Under the pieces are notes generated by a model. That model ran no database searches. It saw nothing but the letters and a program-made list of their open reading frames with translations, and was not told the origin of the DNA. Shown here in pieces: positions 1-8,411 of a DNA stretch of 64,000 bases. Numbering within the stretch: the stretch's first letter is position 1; every line of letters begins with the position of its first letter. Both the position numbers and the translations under genes were made by a program. This DNA comes from UBA6522 sp963664945 (GTDB lineage: Bacteria; Pseudomonadota; Gammaproteobacteria; Steroidobacterales; Rariloculaceae): positions 3,038,001 through 3,102,000 of the forward strand of contig OY761822.1 in NCBI GenBank assembly GCA_963664945.1. The letters are read 5' to 3'.

Positions 1-740
1 CCAGCACCCTGGGACTCATAGTCGGCACCGTCCACCACGGACTGTCCTTGAACGTGGTGGCCAGAAGCCCGGGCAAAACGCCCTATGGGATGCCGTCCAG
101 CCCCGTCCTGTGGGTCGAATTCGAGGATCGCCGGGTTGCCTGCATCGCCCGCCACGGCGAACGGCGCCTGATCCCGCCCCATCTGGTCAACTACCGGGCG
201 AATCTCTGGTTCCTGCGGCAGCACGGCGTGCAACGGTGCATCGCGCTGAACGCCGTGGGCGCCATCGCGGCGGATTTTCCGCCCGGGGAACTGGCGGTTC
301 CGGATCAGGCGATCGACTACACGTGGGGGCGGGAGCACACCTATGCCGACGGCAGCCAGGATGAAGTCGCGCACGTGGACTTCACCGAACCTTTCGATGC
401 CGAGTTGCGGGGGCAGATTGCCTCCGCGGCGATGCAGGCCGGTTGCGGTATGCGGTCGGGCGTCATCGGGGTTACCCAGGGTCCGCGGCTGGAGAGTGCG
501 GCGGAGGTCGATCGCCTGGAACGCGACGGCTGTACCATGGTGGGCATGACGACCATGCCGGAGGCGTCGCTGGCCCGCGAACTGGACATGCGCTACGCGG
601 TGTGCGCGCTGGCCGTCAACCACGCGGCGGGGCGAGGTCCGGGCGAATCGTCGATTCTCGCCCAGCTTGACCGGCATACCGCACAGGGAGCGGAGCGGTT
701 CGCGGCGGTGCTTGAACGGCTGATGCCGGCGATCGGTTAG
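1..740 (+). CDS. S-methyl-5'-thioinosine/thioadenosine phosphorylase family protein (5' partial)
   Basis: The reading frame is open from the first bases of the window, so the true start lies upstream; the N-terminal part reads LGLIVGT, like the start of this family. The protein belongs to the PNP/MTAP phosphorylase family, which cleaves the glycosidic bond of methylthio-nucleosides with phosphate in purine and methionine salvage. Supporting blocks are an Asn-Ala-Val-Gly segment with a following DQAIDYT stretch, a GPRLES substrate loop and a GMTTMPEASLARE segment near the C terminus. The late NHAAG stretch, where MTAP enzymes carry a VTD-type motif, favours the methylthioinosine-specific bacterial branch. 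It probably acts as a cytosolic oligomer. The next gene converges on it. Confidence 0.85.
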   Translation, partial: STLGLIVGTVHHGLSLNVVARSPGKTPYGMPSSPVLWVEFEDRRVACIARHGERRLIPPHLVNYRANLWFLRQHGVQRCIALNAVGAIAADFPPGELAVPDQAIDYTWGREHTYADGSQDEVAHVDFTEPFDAELRGQIASAAMQAGCGMRSGVIGVTQGPRLESAAEVDRLERDGCTMVGMTTMPEASLARELDMRYAVCALAVNHAAGRGPGESSILAQLDRHTAQGAERFAAVLERLMPAIG

Positions 741-800
741 GCAGCGCAATCCGACAGGTTCAAGAATGAGCTGCTCAATTCGTGCGGCGATCTGCCGGAG

Positions 801-2174
801 TCAGGCAGCGGGACCACGCGGCGGAATCAGCGAACCGCCGGTGTCTTCCGCTTCCGCCGGCTGCGGTCTGACGATCACCAGCAGCCCGATGGCGGGGTGA
901 TCGAGGTAGTTCACCTCACCGCTGCGAACCCGGCGCTGCGTGCGCAGCGCATACCGCAGAGGTAATTCCAGTTCACTCAGGACGCCGTCCGCGGCCGGGG
1001 CCGTCTGCAGGGATGGGGGCTCGGGAGGTGCGCGGTACACGAGATCGACGGTGACATGCAGGAATCTGCTGAGATGCAGTTGCACCGTGCCCACGGGATT
1101 GACCGTGCCGAGCAGCGAAATATCGACGGGGGCCGCCTGTTCGGGAGGGTAGGTTGGCTGAACCCAGCCGCCGTGGGCCAGCGGCGTGTAATCGGCGTCT
1201 CTCTGCAGTCGCAGCAACGCGCCGCGCAATTCAAGCTCCTCCGAGCGCAGGACCCGGAACGCCGGGCGCGGTGTCGAATTTGCAGGGTCGGGCTCGTCGG
1301 CGCCGTTCGCGCCTGGGTCGTTCGCGCCGGCGTCGCTCGCGTTACCCGCCAGCGGGTCTGGATCACTCGCATCCGCGCCGGGCAGCCGTGGGTCTTCGGG
1401 AATCGGATCGAAAATGAGGGGCACCTTCGACTGATCTTCCAGAGACTGAAGCGACGCGAAAAGCCGCTGGACGTACGCTGTGCGAATAGGGTACTGCTCG
1501 TCGCCGGGCAATGCTTGCTCGCCAGCGCTCATCGACTCGTACAAGAGGGAAAACAGGGTCCCGTCGTCTGCTGGGCCCAACGGCTCGTCACTCGGCGCCG
1601 GTTGCGGACCCGGAACACCTTCCACGTTGCTGCTCGGGTCGAAGTCTTGTTGGTCCGACGGTTCGATTTCCCCATTGCCCCGTGTGCTGTCCTGAGATCC
1701 GCTGACTTCCTCCGCGGTGGGCAGGGTTTCATCCGGCGCGACCGCCGAAGGGGGCCCAGCACCCCTCGGCGAACCGGGCGTCGCTACGACCGACACGGAA
1801 CCGCTCGATTCATCCGCTTCCGGTGCTGCCACCTGGCCGGGCTCCGCAAGCCCACGCGGCGCCGGCAACTCGAAGTCCAGCGGCGCCAGCAACGCGGAGT
1901 CTCGCGGCGCCGGCGCGATCAAGTGCTTCGGGGGGCGCGTGTCCAGCAGAATCTCAAAGGGTTCGTCGGGAAAAATTTCTTCGTCGGGGTCGAAACCGTT
2001 GTAGGCAAAGGCGAGCACTTCGACGCGATATCGCGGGAACGCGTCGTCTTGATCGGGGCCTGCCTCGAACGCTTGCGCAAATCCGCCGATCCCCTGAGTC
2101 TGGGCGAGGGCGGAGCCCGCCCAGCACTGCAACGCGCTCAGCAAGACAACCGAGATTCGTCCGAAATTGATCAC
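801..2174 (-). CDS. CsiV-like peptidoglycan-associated periplasmic protein
   Basis: About 457 residues from a GTG start at 2174. A hydrophobic leader ending ALA-Q indicates export to the periplasm. The mature N terminus carries YRVEVLAFAY, the usual first strand of the CsiV family, and the C-terminal part has LHVTVDLVYR followed by a YLDHPAIGLLVIV block, the typical end of the family. CsiV supports cell-wall synthesis in gammaproteobacteria. The middle (roughly residues 80-290) is long, low in complexity and rich in Pro, Asp, Glu and Gly, so this member is longer than usual. A TATAAT hexamer on the coding strand ends 7 bases before the GTG, which could give a leaderless message. An in-frame ATG at 2231 is an alternative start but would bury the leader. 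Confidence 0.7.
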   Translation of the reverse strand: MINFGRISVVLLSALQCWAGSALAQTQGIGGFAQAFEAGPDQDDAFPRYRVEVLAFAYNGFDPDEEIFPDEPFEILLDTRPPKHLIAPAPRDSALLAPLDFELPAPRGLAEPGQVAAPEADESSGSVSVVATPGSPRGAGPPSAVAPDETLPTAEEVSGSQDSTRGNGEIEPSDQQDFDPSSNVEGVPGPQPAPSDEPLGPADDGTLFSLLYESMSAGEQALPGDEQYPIRTAYVQRLFASLQSLEDQSKVPLIFDPIPEDPRLPGADASDPDPLAGNASDAGANDPGANGADEPDPANSTPRPAFRVLRSEELELRGALLRLQRDADYTPLAHGGWVQPTYPPEQAAPVDISLLGTVNPVGTVQLHLSRFLHVTVDLVYRAPPEPPSLQTAPAADGVLSELELPLRYALRTQRRVRSGEVNYLDHPAIGLLVIVRPQPAEAEDTGGSLIPPRGPAA

Positions 2175-2180
2175 TAACCG

Positions 2181-2186
2181 ATTATA
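2181..2186 (-). promoter_or_regulatory. Possible -10 box of the csiV-like gene
   Basis: A perfect TATAAT on the minus strand sits 7 bases upstream of the chosen GTG start. No convincing -35 hexamer was found at the usual distance. If used, transcription would begin at or next to the start codon. This is inference from spacing only. Confidence 0.35.
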
Positions 2187-2317
2187 GCGGTTAGGCGAAA
2201 AGCGGGACGCCGCCGGCTTCACCCTCATGGCGTGACGCCGCTGTTCGGATCGGGCAGGACTCGTCACCGTCCCTCGCATGGTCTACCCTTGCCCGTCCAT
2301 ATTGCGGGGAAGGATGC

Positions 2318-3091
2318 ATGAGCTGGTGGACCACGCTGCTGGGCGGCGCGTTCGGCTTCATGATCGGTGGACCGATCGGCGCGTTCATCGGCGCGAGCGT
2401 CGGGAGTTCTCTCGGGGGCGCAAGGCGACGCTACGAGACGGGTCCGCCGCCCGGATACCGGCGCGAGCAGGCGCAACTGGCGTTCTTCGCAGCGACGTTC
2501 GGCGTCATGGGCCACGTTGCAAAGGCGGACGGGCGGGTTTCCCCCGAAGAGATTCGCCTCGCCAATCACGTGATGAGCCAGTTGGGGCTCGATCATCGCC
2601 AGCGTCAGGCTGCCCGGGCTCTTTTCGACAAGGGCAAGTCGCCCGGTTTTGCGCTGGATGACGTCATCGACCAGCTTCGCTCCGAGTGTTTGCGGGGAAC
2701 GAACATTCGCCGGATGTTCCTGGAGATCCAGTTCCAGGCGGCCTGGGCGGACGGCGACATCCACCCCGGCGAGCGGCGGATATTGCGCCGCGTCGCCATG
2801 CGCCTGGGGCTGTCCGAAGCGGACTTCATCCAGCTTGAGCGCATGATGAGTTCCGGAATTCGCTCTGGCGGGGACGGGCCGACTCTCGACGATGCCTACG
2901 AAACCCTGGGGGTGTCGCCCGACGCGCCGGACGATGAGGTCAAGCGGGCCTACCGCCGCCTCATGAGCCGGCACCACCCCGACAAGTTGGCCGCCAGGGG
3001 ATTGCCGGATGAAATGATGCGGGCGGCAACGGAACGCACCCAGCAGATCAAGGCGGCCTGGGAGACGGTGAAGACGGCGCGAGCGGCGTGA
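2318..3091 (+). CDS. djlA: DjlA-like membrane-anchored DnaJ co-chaperone
   Basis: 257 residues. An N-terminal glycine-rich hydrophobic segment (about residues 5-35) acts as a membrane anchor. It is followed by a TerB-like helical domain (about 55-180, with HVAKADGRVSPEE and a second AWADGDIHPGE repeat) and a C-terminal J domain (about 190-255). The J domain keeps the HPD tripeptide within SRHHPDKL, needed to stimulate the DnaK ATPase. Domain order and length match DjlA, an inner-membrane co-chaperone with its J domain in the cytosol. The ATG is preceded by GGGGAAGGA. It stands alone between two genes on the opposite strand. Confidence 0.9.
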   Translation: MSWWTTLLGGAFGFMIGGPIGAFIGASVGSSLGGARRRYETGPPPGYRREQAQLAFFAATFGVMGHVAKADGRVSPEEIRLANHVMSQLGLDHRQRQAARALFDKGKSPGFALDDVIDQLRSECLRGTNIRRMFLEIQFQAAWADGDIHPGERRILRRVAMRLGLSEADFIQLERMMSSGIRSGGDGPTLDDAYETLGVSPDAPDDEVKRAYRRLMSRHHPDKLAARGLPDEMMRAATERTQQIKAAWETVKTARAA

Positions 3092-3203
3092 ACGAATCGG
3101 GTCGCGCTGCGCAGTCATGAGCCCGTCCATGCGGATGGCGTGACGCCCTTCATCGGCTACCGGGAGCTCAGCGACATTGGCGGCGTGTCCTTGACAGTGG
3201 GGC

Positions 3204-5534
3204 TCAGGCACGAGTTTTGGCGCTCCGTCCAACGGATAGTTGCGTATCGGTGGCCGCAACTTCAGGTTGGATGTAGACTTGGCTCGCGGACCTGAGGCGA
3301 ATTTGCCGTTTCCGGCCCCGGGCATTCTCAATCTCACCGATGACGGCAGCATCCGGGTAGCCGCTCGCCTTCAACGCGGTCACACACTCCTGGACGGAGT
3401 CCCGCGGAACGCCCGCAAGCAGCCCGCCGGCGGTCTGGGGATCGAATAGCAGCGCGTATTCACCTCGGCCGCGATCATCAGCGGAGGCATCCACTTGCGC
3501 CGCGAATCGTTCGTTCTTTGGCTGCAATGTCGAGAGAATGCCTGCCTCGATCGTCTCCAGCGCGCCCGGCAGCACCGGCAGCGCATCCAGATCGATCAAT
3601 GCGTCCAGCGGCGCATCGCCCAGCATCTCCAGCAGATGCCCGGCCAGCCCGAAGCCCGTGATGTCCGTGCAAGCGTGGGCGCCGCGCGTCAGAAATACCG
3701 CGCCGGCGGTTCTGCACGACAGGAGCATGGATTCGACAGCCGCCTGCAGCCATCGGCCCCGGAGCCGGCCACGCATGTCGGCCGCGAGCAGCGTACCGGT
3801 GCCCAGCGGCTTGGTCAGCACCAAGATGTCTCCGGCGCGCATTGCCGCCTTGCGAAGCGCCCGGTCCGGTTCGATCAGGCCGGTGACCGTGAATCCCAGG
3901 GTCAGTTCCGCACCTTCGCCGGTGTGGCCCCCCACCAGCGAGACACCCTCCCGGTCGAAGACGTGCAGGGCTCCGCGCAGCATCTGCCTGAGTTCGTCCA
4001 CCAGTTTTGCCTCGGGCCACACCGGCAGCGTCGCCATGGTCATGGCCGCCTGCGGTTCCGCGCCCATGGCGTAGACGTCGCCCAGGCAGTGATTGGCGGT
4101 GATGCGCCCGAACAGCCAGGGATCGTCGATCATCGGCCGGAACCCATCCACCGAGAGCACCGAGAGCCTGTTGGGCGGGACGGCGATCATCGCGGCGTCG
4201 TCCGGCGCCTCCAGACCGACGATCACGTCATCTCGCGGCAAGGTACCGATGTCCGCCAGCGCGGCGGCAAGCACATCGGCGCCGACTTTCGCGCCGCAGC
4301 CGCCGCACCGCATGTTGCTGCCGGCAGCGTCCTGCACTGACGGATCCCGGAGGGGCGCTGGAATCTCTGCGTCATCGGTCCCGGGCTCCATCTCGGGGAG
4401 AACCTGGTACTTCTCCATGAAGCGTGAGTCGATCCAGTCCTTCCATCGCCACACCCAGCGGCCCTCGGCGGACCAGGGACCGCGCGAAGCCACTGCGTAG
4501 CGATTGCCGGTGCTGACCAACTTCAGGAACCGCCGCTGGGGCCGGTACTTTGTCAACGGTCTCTTCAGCAGAAAACGGCGCAGGTTTTCGGTCAGCGGGC
4601 GCCCCTGGCGAACCGCGAAAACGCCTGCCTTGGGGCGAGGGTGGTTCGCCATGGTCGCCATGTCGCCGGCACCGAAGATGTTTGCGTGGGACGGAGACTG
4701 CAACTGGTCGTTGACCCTCATGAATCCCTGGTCGTCGACCTGGATTCCCGCGCGTGCCAGCCACGGGGGCGCACCGGCCTGGGTGACCCAGAGTATCTCG
4801 TGGTACCGGAACTCGCGCCCGGCGGAATCGATCAGCGTGTTCGGCATGACTTGCGTCACCCGCGAGTCGGTGTGCACCTCGATGCCGCGTTCCGCGAGAA
4901 TCCGCCTGAACCGCCTGACCACGCTCTTGGGATGCTCCTGAAGAATTTCCCCGTCGGCGGTAAGCAGTTCCAGCGAAATATCCCTGGGTGGATTCGGCCC
5001 CGTGGTCAGCGCGTGATAGACAGCCAGGCACAGTTCGACCCCTCCGGTGCCGCCGCCGACCACGCCGACCCGCGCCCCGTCGCCATACTCGCCGATTCGT
5101 TGCCGGAGCCTTTCCCAATGCCCCAGGAAGCGATTGATGGGTTTGACCGGCACAACGTAGCCGCCGGCGCCGGTGACTTCGTTGATCGAGGGCGTCGATC
5201 CGGTATTGATGGAGAGAACGTCGTAGCTGATCGGCGGCCGGTTCGCCAGGGATACGGTCTGTGACACGGGATCGACCGCGGTGACCTCGTCGTGGAAGAA
5301 ACGCGCACCGGCAAACCTGGCCAGGGGCACCAGGTCGATATGGGCCTGGTCAAGGGAATAGTGACCGGCTATGAGCCCCGGCAGCATCCCGGAATAGGCG
5401 GTCTCGATGTCCCGGCTGACCAGCGTGAGCCGCACCCCCGGGATCGACCGCATCCCGAAGGACTTCAGAACGGCAATGTGGCTGTGGCCGCCCCCCAGCA
5501 GGACAAGGTCCTTGATGACCGGAATCGACTGCAT
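3204..5534 (-). CDS. selD: Fused NADH-dehydrogenase-like FAD protein / selenide, water dikinase (SelD)
   Basis: 776 residues in two modules. Residues 1 to about 390 form a pyridine-nucleotide-disulfide oxidoreductase of the NDH-like type, with a GGGHSH dinucleotide loop at about 13-18 and a second GVVGGGTGG loop. From about residue 405 it is a selenophosphate synthetase: the CGGCGAK segment at 410-416 supplies the catalytic cysteine and lysine, and later GGHTGEG and TDITGFGLAGH blocks are typical of SelD. SelD makes selenophosphate from selenide and ATP for selenocysteine and selenouridine. Such fusions are known in proteobacteria and cyanobacteria; the FAD module may reduce selenium compounds, but that is unproven. 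The TGA-containing redoxin gene 1.7 kb downstream is a plausible user of the product. Confidence 0.9.
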   Translation of the reverse strand: MQSIPVIKDLVLLGGGHSHIAVLKSFGMRSIPGVRLTLVSRDIETAYSGMLPGLIAGHYSLDQAHIDLVPLARFAGARFFHDEVTAVDPVSQTVSLANRPPISYDVLSINTGSTPSINEVTGAGGYVVPVKPINRFLGHWERLRQRIGEYGDGARVGVVGGGTGGVELCLAVYHALTTGPNPPRDISLELLTADGEILQEHPKSVVRRFRRILAERGIEVHTDSRVTQVMPNTLIDSAGREFRYHEILWVTQAGAPPWLARAGIQVDDQGFMRVNDQLQSPSHANIFGAGDMATMANHPRPKAGVFAVRQGRPLTENLRRFLLKRPLTKYRPQRRFLKLVSTGNRYAVASRGPWSAEGRWVWRWKDWIDSRFMEKYQVLPEMEPGTDDAEIPAPLRDPSVQDAAGSNMRCGGCGAKVGADVLAAALADIGTLPRDDVIVGLEAPDDAAMIAVPPNRLSVLSVDGFRPMIDDPWLFGRITANHCLGDVYAMGAEPQAAMTMATLPVWPEAKLVDELRQMLRGALHVFDREGVSLVGGHTGEGAELTLGFTVTGLIEPDRALRKAAMRAGDILVLTKPLGTGTLLAADMRGRLRGRWLQAAVESMLLSCRTAGAVFLTRGAHACTDITGFGLAGHLLEMLGDAPLDALIDLDALPVLPGALETIEAGILSTLQPKNERFAAQVDASADDRGRGEYALLFDPQTAGGLLAGVPRDSVQECVTALKASGYPDAAVIGEIENARGRKRQIRLRSASQVYIQPEVAATDTQLSVGRSAKTRA

Positions 5535-5694
5535 GGAATCAGGTCGCGCTGCTCATGGTGCGCCGAATATACATGGGAAGTCCTGAGTGAGTCGGTTTGA
5601 CTGAAATATGGCGGCTGCCGGGATACGGCGCTTGAGTGCCGAAACGTTCTCGGCTACGGCGTGTAATCGACTACGCACTTCAGGGCTGCCAATC

Positions 5695-5815
5695 ATGAGC
5701 CATCGAATCAATGTCATCGTACAGGACGATACATGGCACTTTCTTCAGAGCATTCCTCCGGGACAGCGCAGCCGTACGATCAACCAGGCGTTGCGGGAGT
5801 GGGCGCACAAGAAAA
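5695..5815 (+). pseudogene. Ribbon-helix-helix antitoxin-like gene, 3' truncated
   Basis: From ATG 5695 about 40 residues resemble a CopG/RHH-type antitoxin (RINVIVQDDTW then RTINQALREWAHKK, a beta strand plus helix-turn-helix). After about 5812 the frame runs on to 5979 through what is, on the other strand, a nuclease-like gene, so the tail is not native. The two genes seem to have lost their 3' ends in a tail-to-tail deletion. No strong ribosome-binding site is visible. It could still make a short hybrid protein. Confidence 0.5.
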
Positions 5816-6281
5816 GTGGATCGACACCGTATGTGACAGGGACGAAGTGCTGCTTCAGATTGAACTTCGATTCGCTTATGGGTTCGTCCAGTTCAAAGTG
5901 TATCTTGTGGCTCTCGTTTAGTGATCGGTCGTGGTCGAGTTTCTGCTGTTTTCGGGCTAAGTCCTGCAATTCTTCATAGGTGTACCGGCCAAAAATCTGT
6001 CCATATCTCATTACCTGCAGGATGTTTTCGGACTTGGATTCCCATCTCTTTAGTTCGAAAATGTACATGGTTCCTTCTTTGTCCAGCGCTAGCAGGTCAG
6101 CTTCCTCCTGACCCTTACGTTCTTGTCCGATCAACATGAGATGCTCTTCCGACACGATTTCAGACAGGCGGGATCTCAAGAAATTTTCTATGTGTTCTTC
6201 GTGAAGACCGAAGTGCGCGGGATGCCTGATTACGACCTTCACACTGCGCTCAGGCTTGTCGCTGTTGAGTTCGTAGAGCAT
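5745..6281 (-). pseudogene. DUF91/NucS-like PD-(D/E)XK nuclease-domain protein, 3' truncated
   Basis: Residues 1 to about 155 look native: an N-terminal region (VVIRHPAHFGLHEEHIENFL) and a nuclease-like core with EADLLALD then YIFELKRWES, fitting the D...ExK pattern of PD-(D/E)XK enzymes. The last 30 or so residues read antisense to the neighbouring RHH fragment, so the native C terminus seems lost near 5815. Base composition is lower in GC than the flanks, which suggests foreign origin. It lies just downstream of the HepT/MntA pair with a 7-base gap, so it may have been cargo of the same island. Confidence 0.55.
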
Positions 6282-6288
6282 TCCTCCA

Positions 6289-6726
6289 TTACCTCCGGCG
6301 AGTTTGTTGCAGCATATCCGTGTTGGCGGCTATTTCCTTTGCGAATCGACGAAAATCATCGATAGAACCGGTGCAGATTGCATGAACGATTTCCCAGTCG
6401 ATGACTGTATAGTTGTGGACCGCGACATTTCTGAAACCTACGGCCCTGGTCATCGCTTCGGAGGTTGCTGGCTCGATAACGCCAAGGTCTCGAAGCGCTC
6501 CGAATACTCCAGCCATCGTCGCGGGGGCTGCTGCATCCATGCCACTGATCAGGTGGTTGCCGATGTCGACGCAGAGTTGAATGGCGCGGGTCAAATTGAG
6601 TACGACGATATCCTGTACGTCAAGGTCGTTCGCCAACTCCTCGGGAGATAGCGGCGTCTTGTCCTGGACGCGCAGGATGCAGCACCGCAGCGATTCCAGC
6701 TTTTCCCGGACGATCAATTCGTCCAT
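6289..6726 (-). CDS. hepT: HepT-like ribonuclease toxin (DUF86/HEPN)
   Basis: 145 residues of the HEPN superfamily. The catalytic RX4HXY motif is intact at R99, H104 and Y106, within GFRNVAVHNY. In characterised pairs HepT cleaves RNA and is silenced by the adjacent MntA nucleotidyltransferase, which adds AMP units to the tyrosine of this motif. Its start overlaps the end of mntA by 13 bases, so the two are translationally coupled, antitoxin first. No truncation is seen. Confidence 0.85.
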   Translation of the reverse strand: MDELIVREKLESLRCCILRVQDKTPLSPEELANDLDVQDIVVLNLTRAIQLCVDIGNHLISGMDAAAPATMAGVFGALRDLGVIEPATSEAMTRAVGFRNVAVHNYTVIDWEIVHAICTGSIDDFRRFAKEIAANTDMLQQTRRR

Positions 6727-7100
6727 GCGGCTTGCCTCTCCTCCAGAGTTCTCTGCCTTAGCGGCAGGAAGTCGGCGCTGTCGATGAGGTGCCTGGTGAG
6801 CAACTCGGCGTAGGTCCGGTTATCGCCCAGCAGCCTCTTGCCCTTGAATGCCTGGCCGGTGATGGGTTGCGGCACGTGGTAAAGGTCGACGATATCGACC
6901 GGGCAGCCGAATTCGCCACCGATCGCTTCCATGAGTTCGAGAACGGTAGCTCCGGAGAGCGGTTCGTCCGCCAGCAGCGCGAGATCGATGTCGCTGTCCG
7001 AACGAGCATCTCCGCCCGCGCGGGAACCAAACAGAATCGCCAACCGGATGTTCGGGCGCCCGCGCAGTATCCGGGTCAATCGATCATCGAATACAGGCAT
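6714..7100 (-). CDS. mntA: MntA-like nucleotidyltransferase antitoxin
   Basis: 128 residues of the minimal nucleotidyltransferase (DNA polymerase beta) fold. The GSX10DXD signature is complete: G25-S26 and D37-I-D39. Proteins of this kind neutralise HepT by adding AMP to its active-site tyrosine. The gene is first of a two-gene operon with hepT. A very similar fold is used by other minimal nucleotidyltransferases, but the HEPN partner makes the antitoxin role likely. Confidence 0.85.
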   Translation of the reverse strand: MPVFDDRLTRILRGRPNIRLAILFGSRAGGDARSDSDIDLALLADEPLSGATVLELMEAIGGEFGCPVDIVDLYHVPQPITGQAFKGKRLLGDNRTYAELLTRHLIDSADFLPLRQRTLEERQAAWTN

Positions 7101-7251
7101 ATCCGCATTGTGGCCCGGTACGGTCCGAAGCTCAATGCGAATCGGGGCAACCGGGCGCGGTCAATCCGGCGCAGCTTGAATTGAGCCGTCATCTGCGGTT
7201 TGCTCCATGTCGCCGCAGCGAACCGCCTCGTGGCGTCAACCGCCGCGCCTT

Positions 7252-8322
7252 TCAGCCCTCGTGGCGGATGTCCTCCGGCGCCCGTTGCCGGTCATTCGGC
7301 AGTACGTCGAAGTGCATCGTGAATTGGAAATCGTCCGGCGGATAGCAGATTTCGTCGTCGCACGTCTGGTAACTGAGCGCCACGTCCACGGCCACGGACT
7401 CTTCCCGGTACGCCGGCGACAGCGACAGTTCACGCGTCAGCCGAGCGGTTCCGTAGTAGACCGGGACGCTTTCGTCGATGGGCTCAAGGTAGAGGATTTC
7501 GTGTTCCGGGAGTTCCAGGGCGCCTTGCAGCACGTGCTCGGTCTCCACGATGTTGAGGTCCGCCGCGACGTAGTCCGATCCGGGCGCGTAAAGGTGCATG
7601 CGCTCGGGAAGAACGATGTCCGCCACCACCAGGACGGTATTGCCCGGGCGAATCTCGTCCTGCGAGGCGTAGGCAGCGAAGTCGAACTGCGGCATCTGCA
7701 CTTCGGTGCGCCGCCCGCCGTCGGCGCCGAACGTCTTCATCAGAACGGTCTGCGCGGTGGGCCGGATGCGGTGGCTGTCCTCGAACCATTTCTCCTGCAC
7801 GATACCGTCGGTGTCGACGATGTAGCTGCCAGGGAAAGCCATGCCGTCAGTGCGGCTGCCGGGCTCCGGGTTGGGATTGCGGATCCCGTAGGTTTCGATG
7901 ATCTCGGAGTCCGGATCAGCGAGCGTTGAATACCGGAAACCGCCCATTCGATCCGAGAAACTCCTGAGTATCTCTACCGAGTCGTAACTGATGGCAACCA
8001 CGCCAAGGCCTGCTTCGGTGTAATCGTCCAGGGATTCTTCCAGCTGCACGAGCTGGGTCTTGCAGAAGGGTCACCAGTCGGCCGAACGGTGAAACACCAC
8101 CATGGCGCCGTTCGGTCCCATCACGTCGCCCAGACTGACCAGGTTGCCGTTCTGGTCGTAGGCGGAGAAATCCGGAATGCGCTCGCCGATTTCGGGGCCG
8201 CTGACCATGCCCCGGCTGCCTGCCGGGATATCGGTCAGAAAGTTCTGTGCGAGTGCCGGAGCGGTAGCCAAGGATAAAATCATGGCCACGAGCGCGCCAC
8301 GAGTGGTGAGGGAGTTGAACAT
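7252..8322 (-). CDS. Selenocysteine-containing peroxiredoxin/redoxin-domain protein with C-terminal DsbD-like domain
   Basis: Two open frames in the same phase (8322-8071 and from 8070 on) are separated by a single TGA at 8073-8071. Read through, they give a 356-residue protein. The TGA falls at residue 84 in a W-U-P-F-C context, exactly where AhpC/TSA and thioredoxin-like proteins carry the catalytic CxxC, so it should encode selenocysteine paired with C87. A hairpin of the bacterial SECIS kind follows. Residues 1-25 are a signal peptide ending ALA-Q; about 45-200 is the redoxin domain; about 230-350 resembles the DsbD N-terminal domain with C321 and C326. It probably works in periplasmic peroxide or disulfide reduction. 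A premature-stop pseudogene is the alternative, but the downstream frame is fully conserved and selD is nearby. Confidence 0.85.
8040..8073 (-). promoter_or_regulatory. Bacterial SECIS-like hairpin with its UGA codon
   Basis: Downstream of the TGA (8073-8071) a perfect 6-bp stem forms between 8056-8051 (CCAGCT) and 8045-8040 (AGCTGG), closing the 5-base loop CGTGC at 8050-8046. The guanine at loop position 2 (8049) lies 21 bases after the TGA. Bacterial SECIS elements recognised by SelB typically have a small loop with a G among the first two positions about 16-37 bases after the UGA, so position and loop both fit. Confidence 0.75.
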
Positions 8323-8411
8323 GGCGTCACTTCCGCAAGAGGTAATCCCGGCAGTCTACGCGCCGACGATGGGCTCGATCAAGGCAGTGTGCGAATTGAC
8401 TGCCTGATGGG

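Noticed and set aside
1056..2177. 373-codon plus-strand frame across the csiV-like gene
   Set aside because: Basic, repeat-free translation with no domain; the minus strand carries a signal peptide and family blocks.
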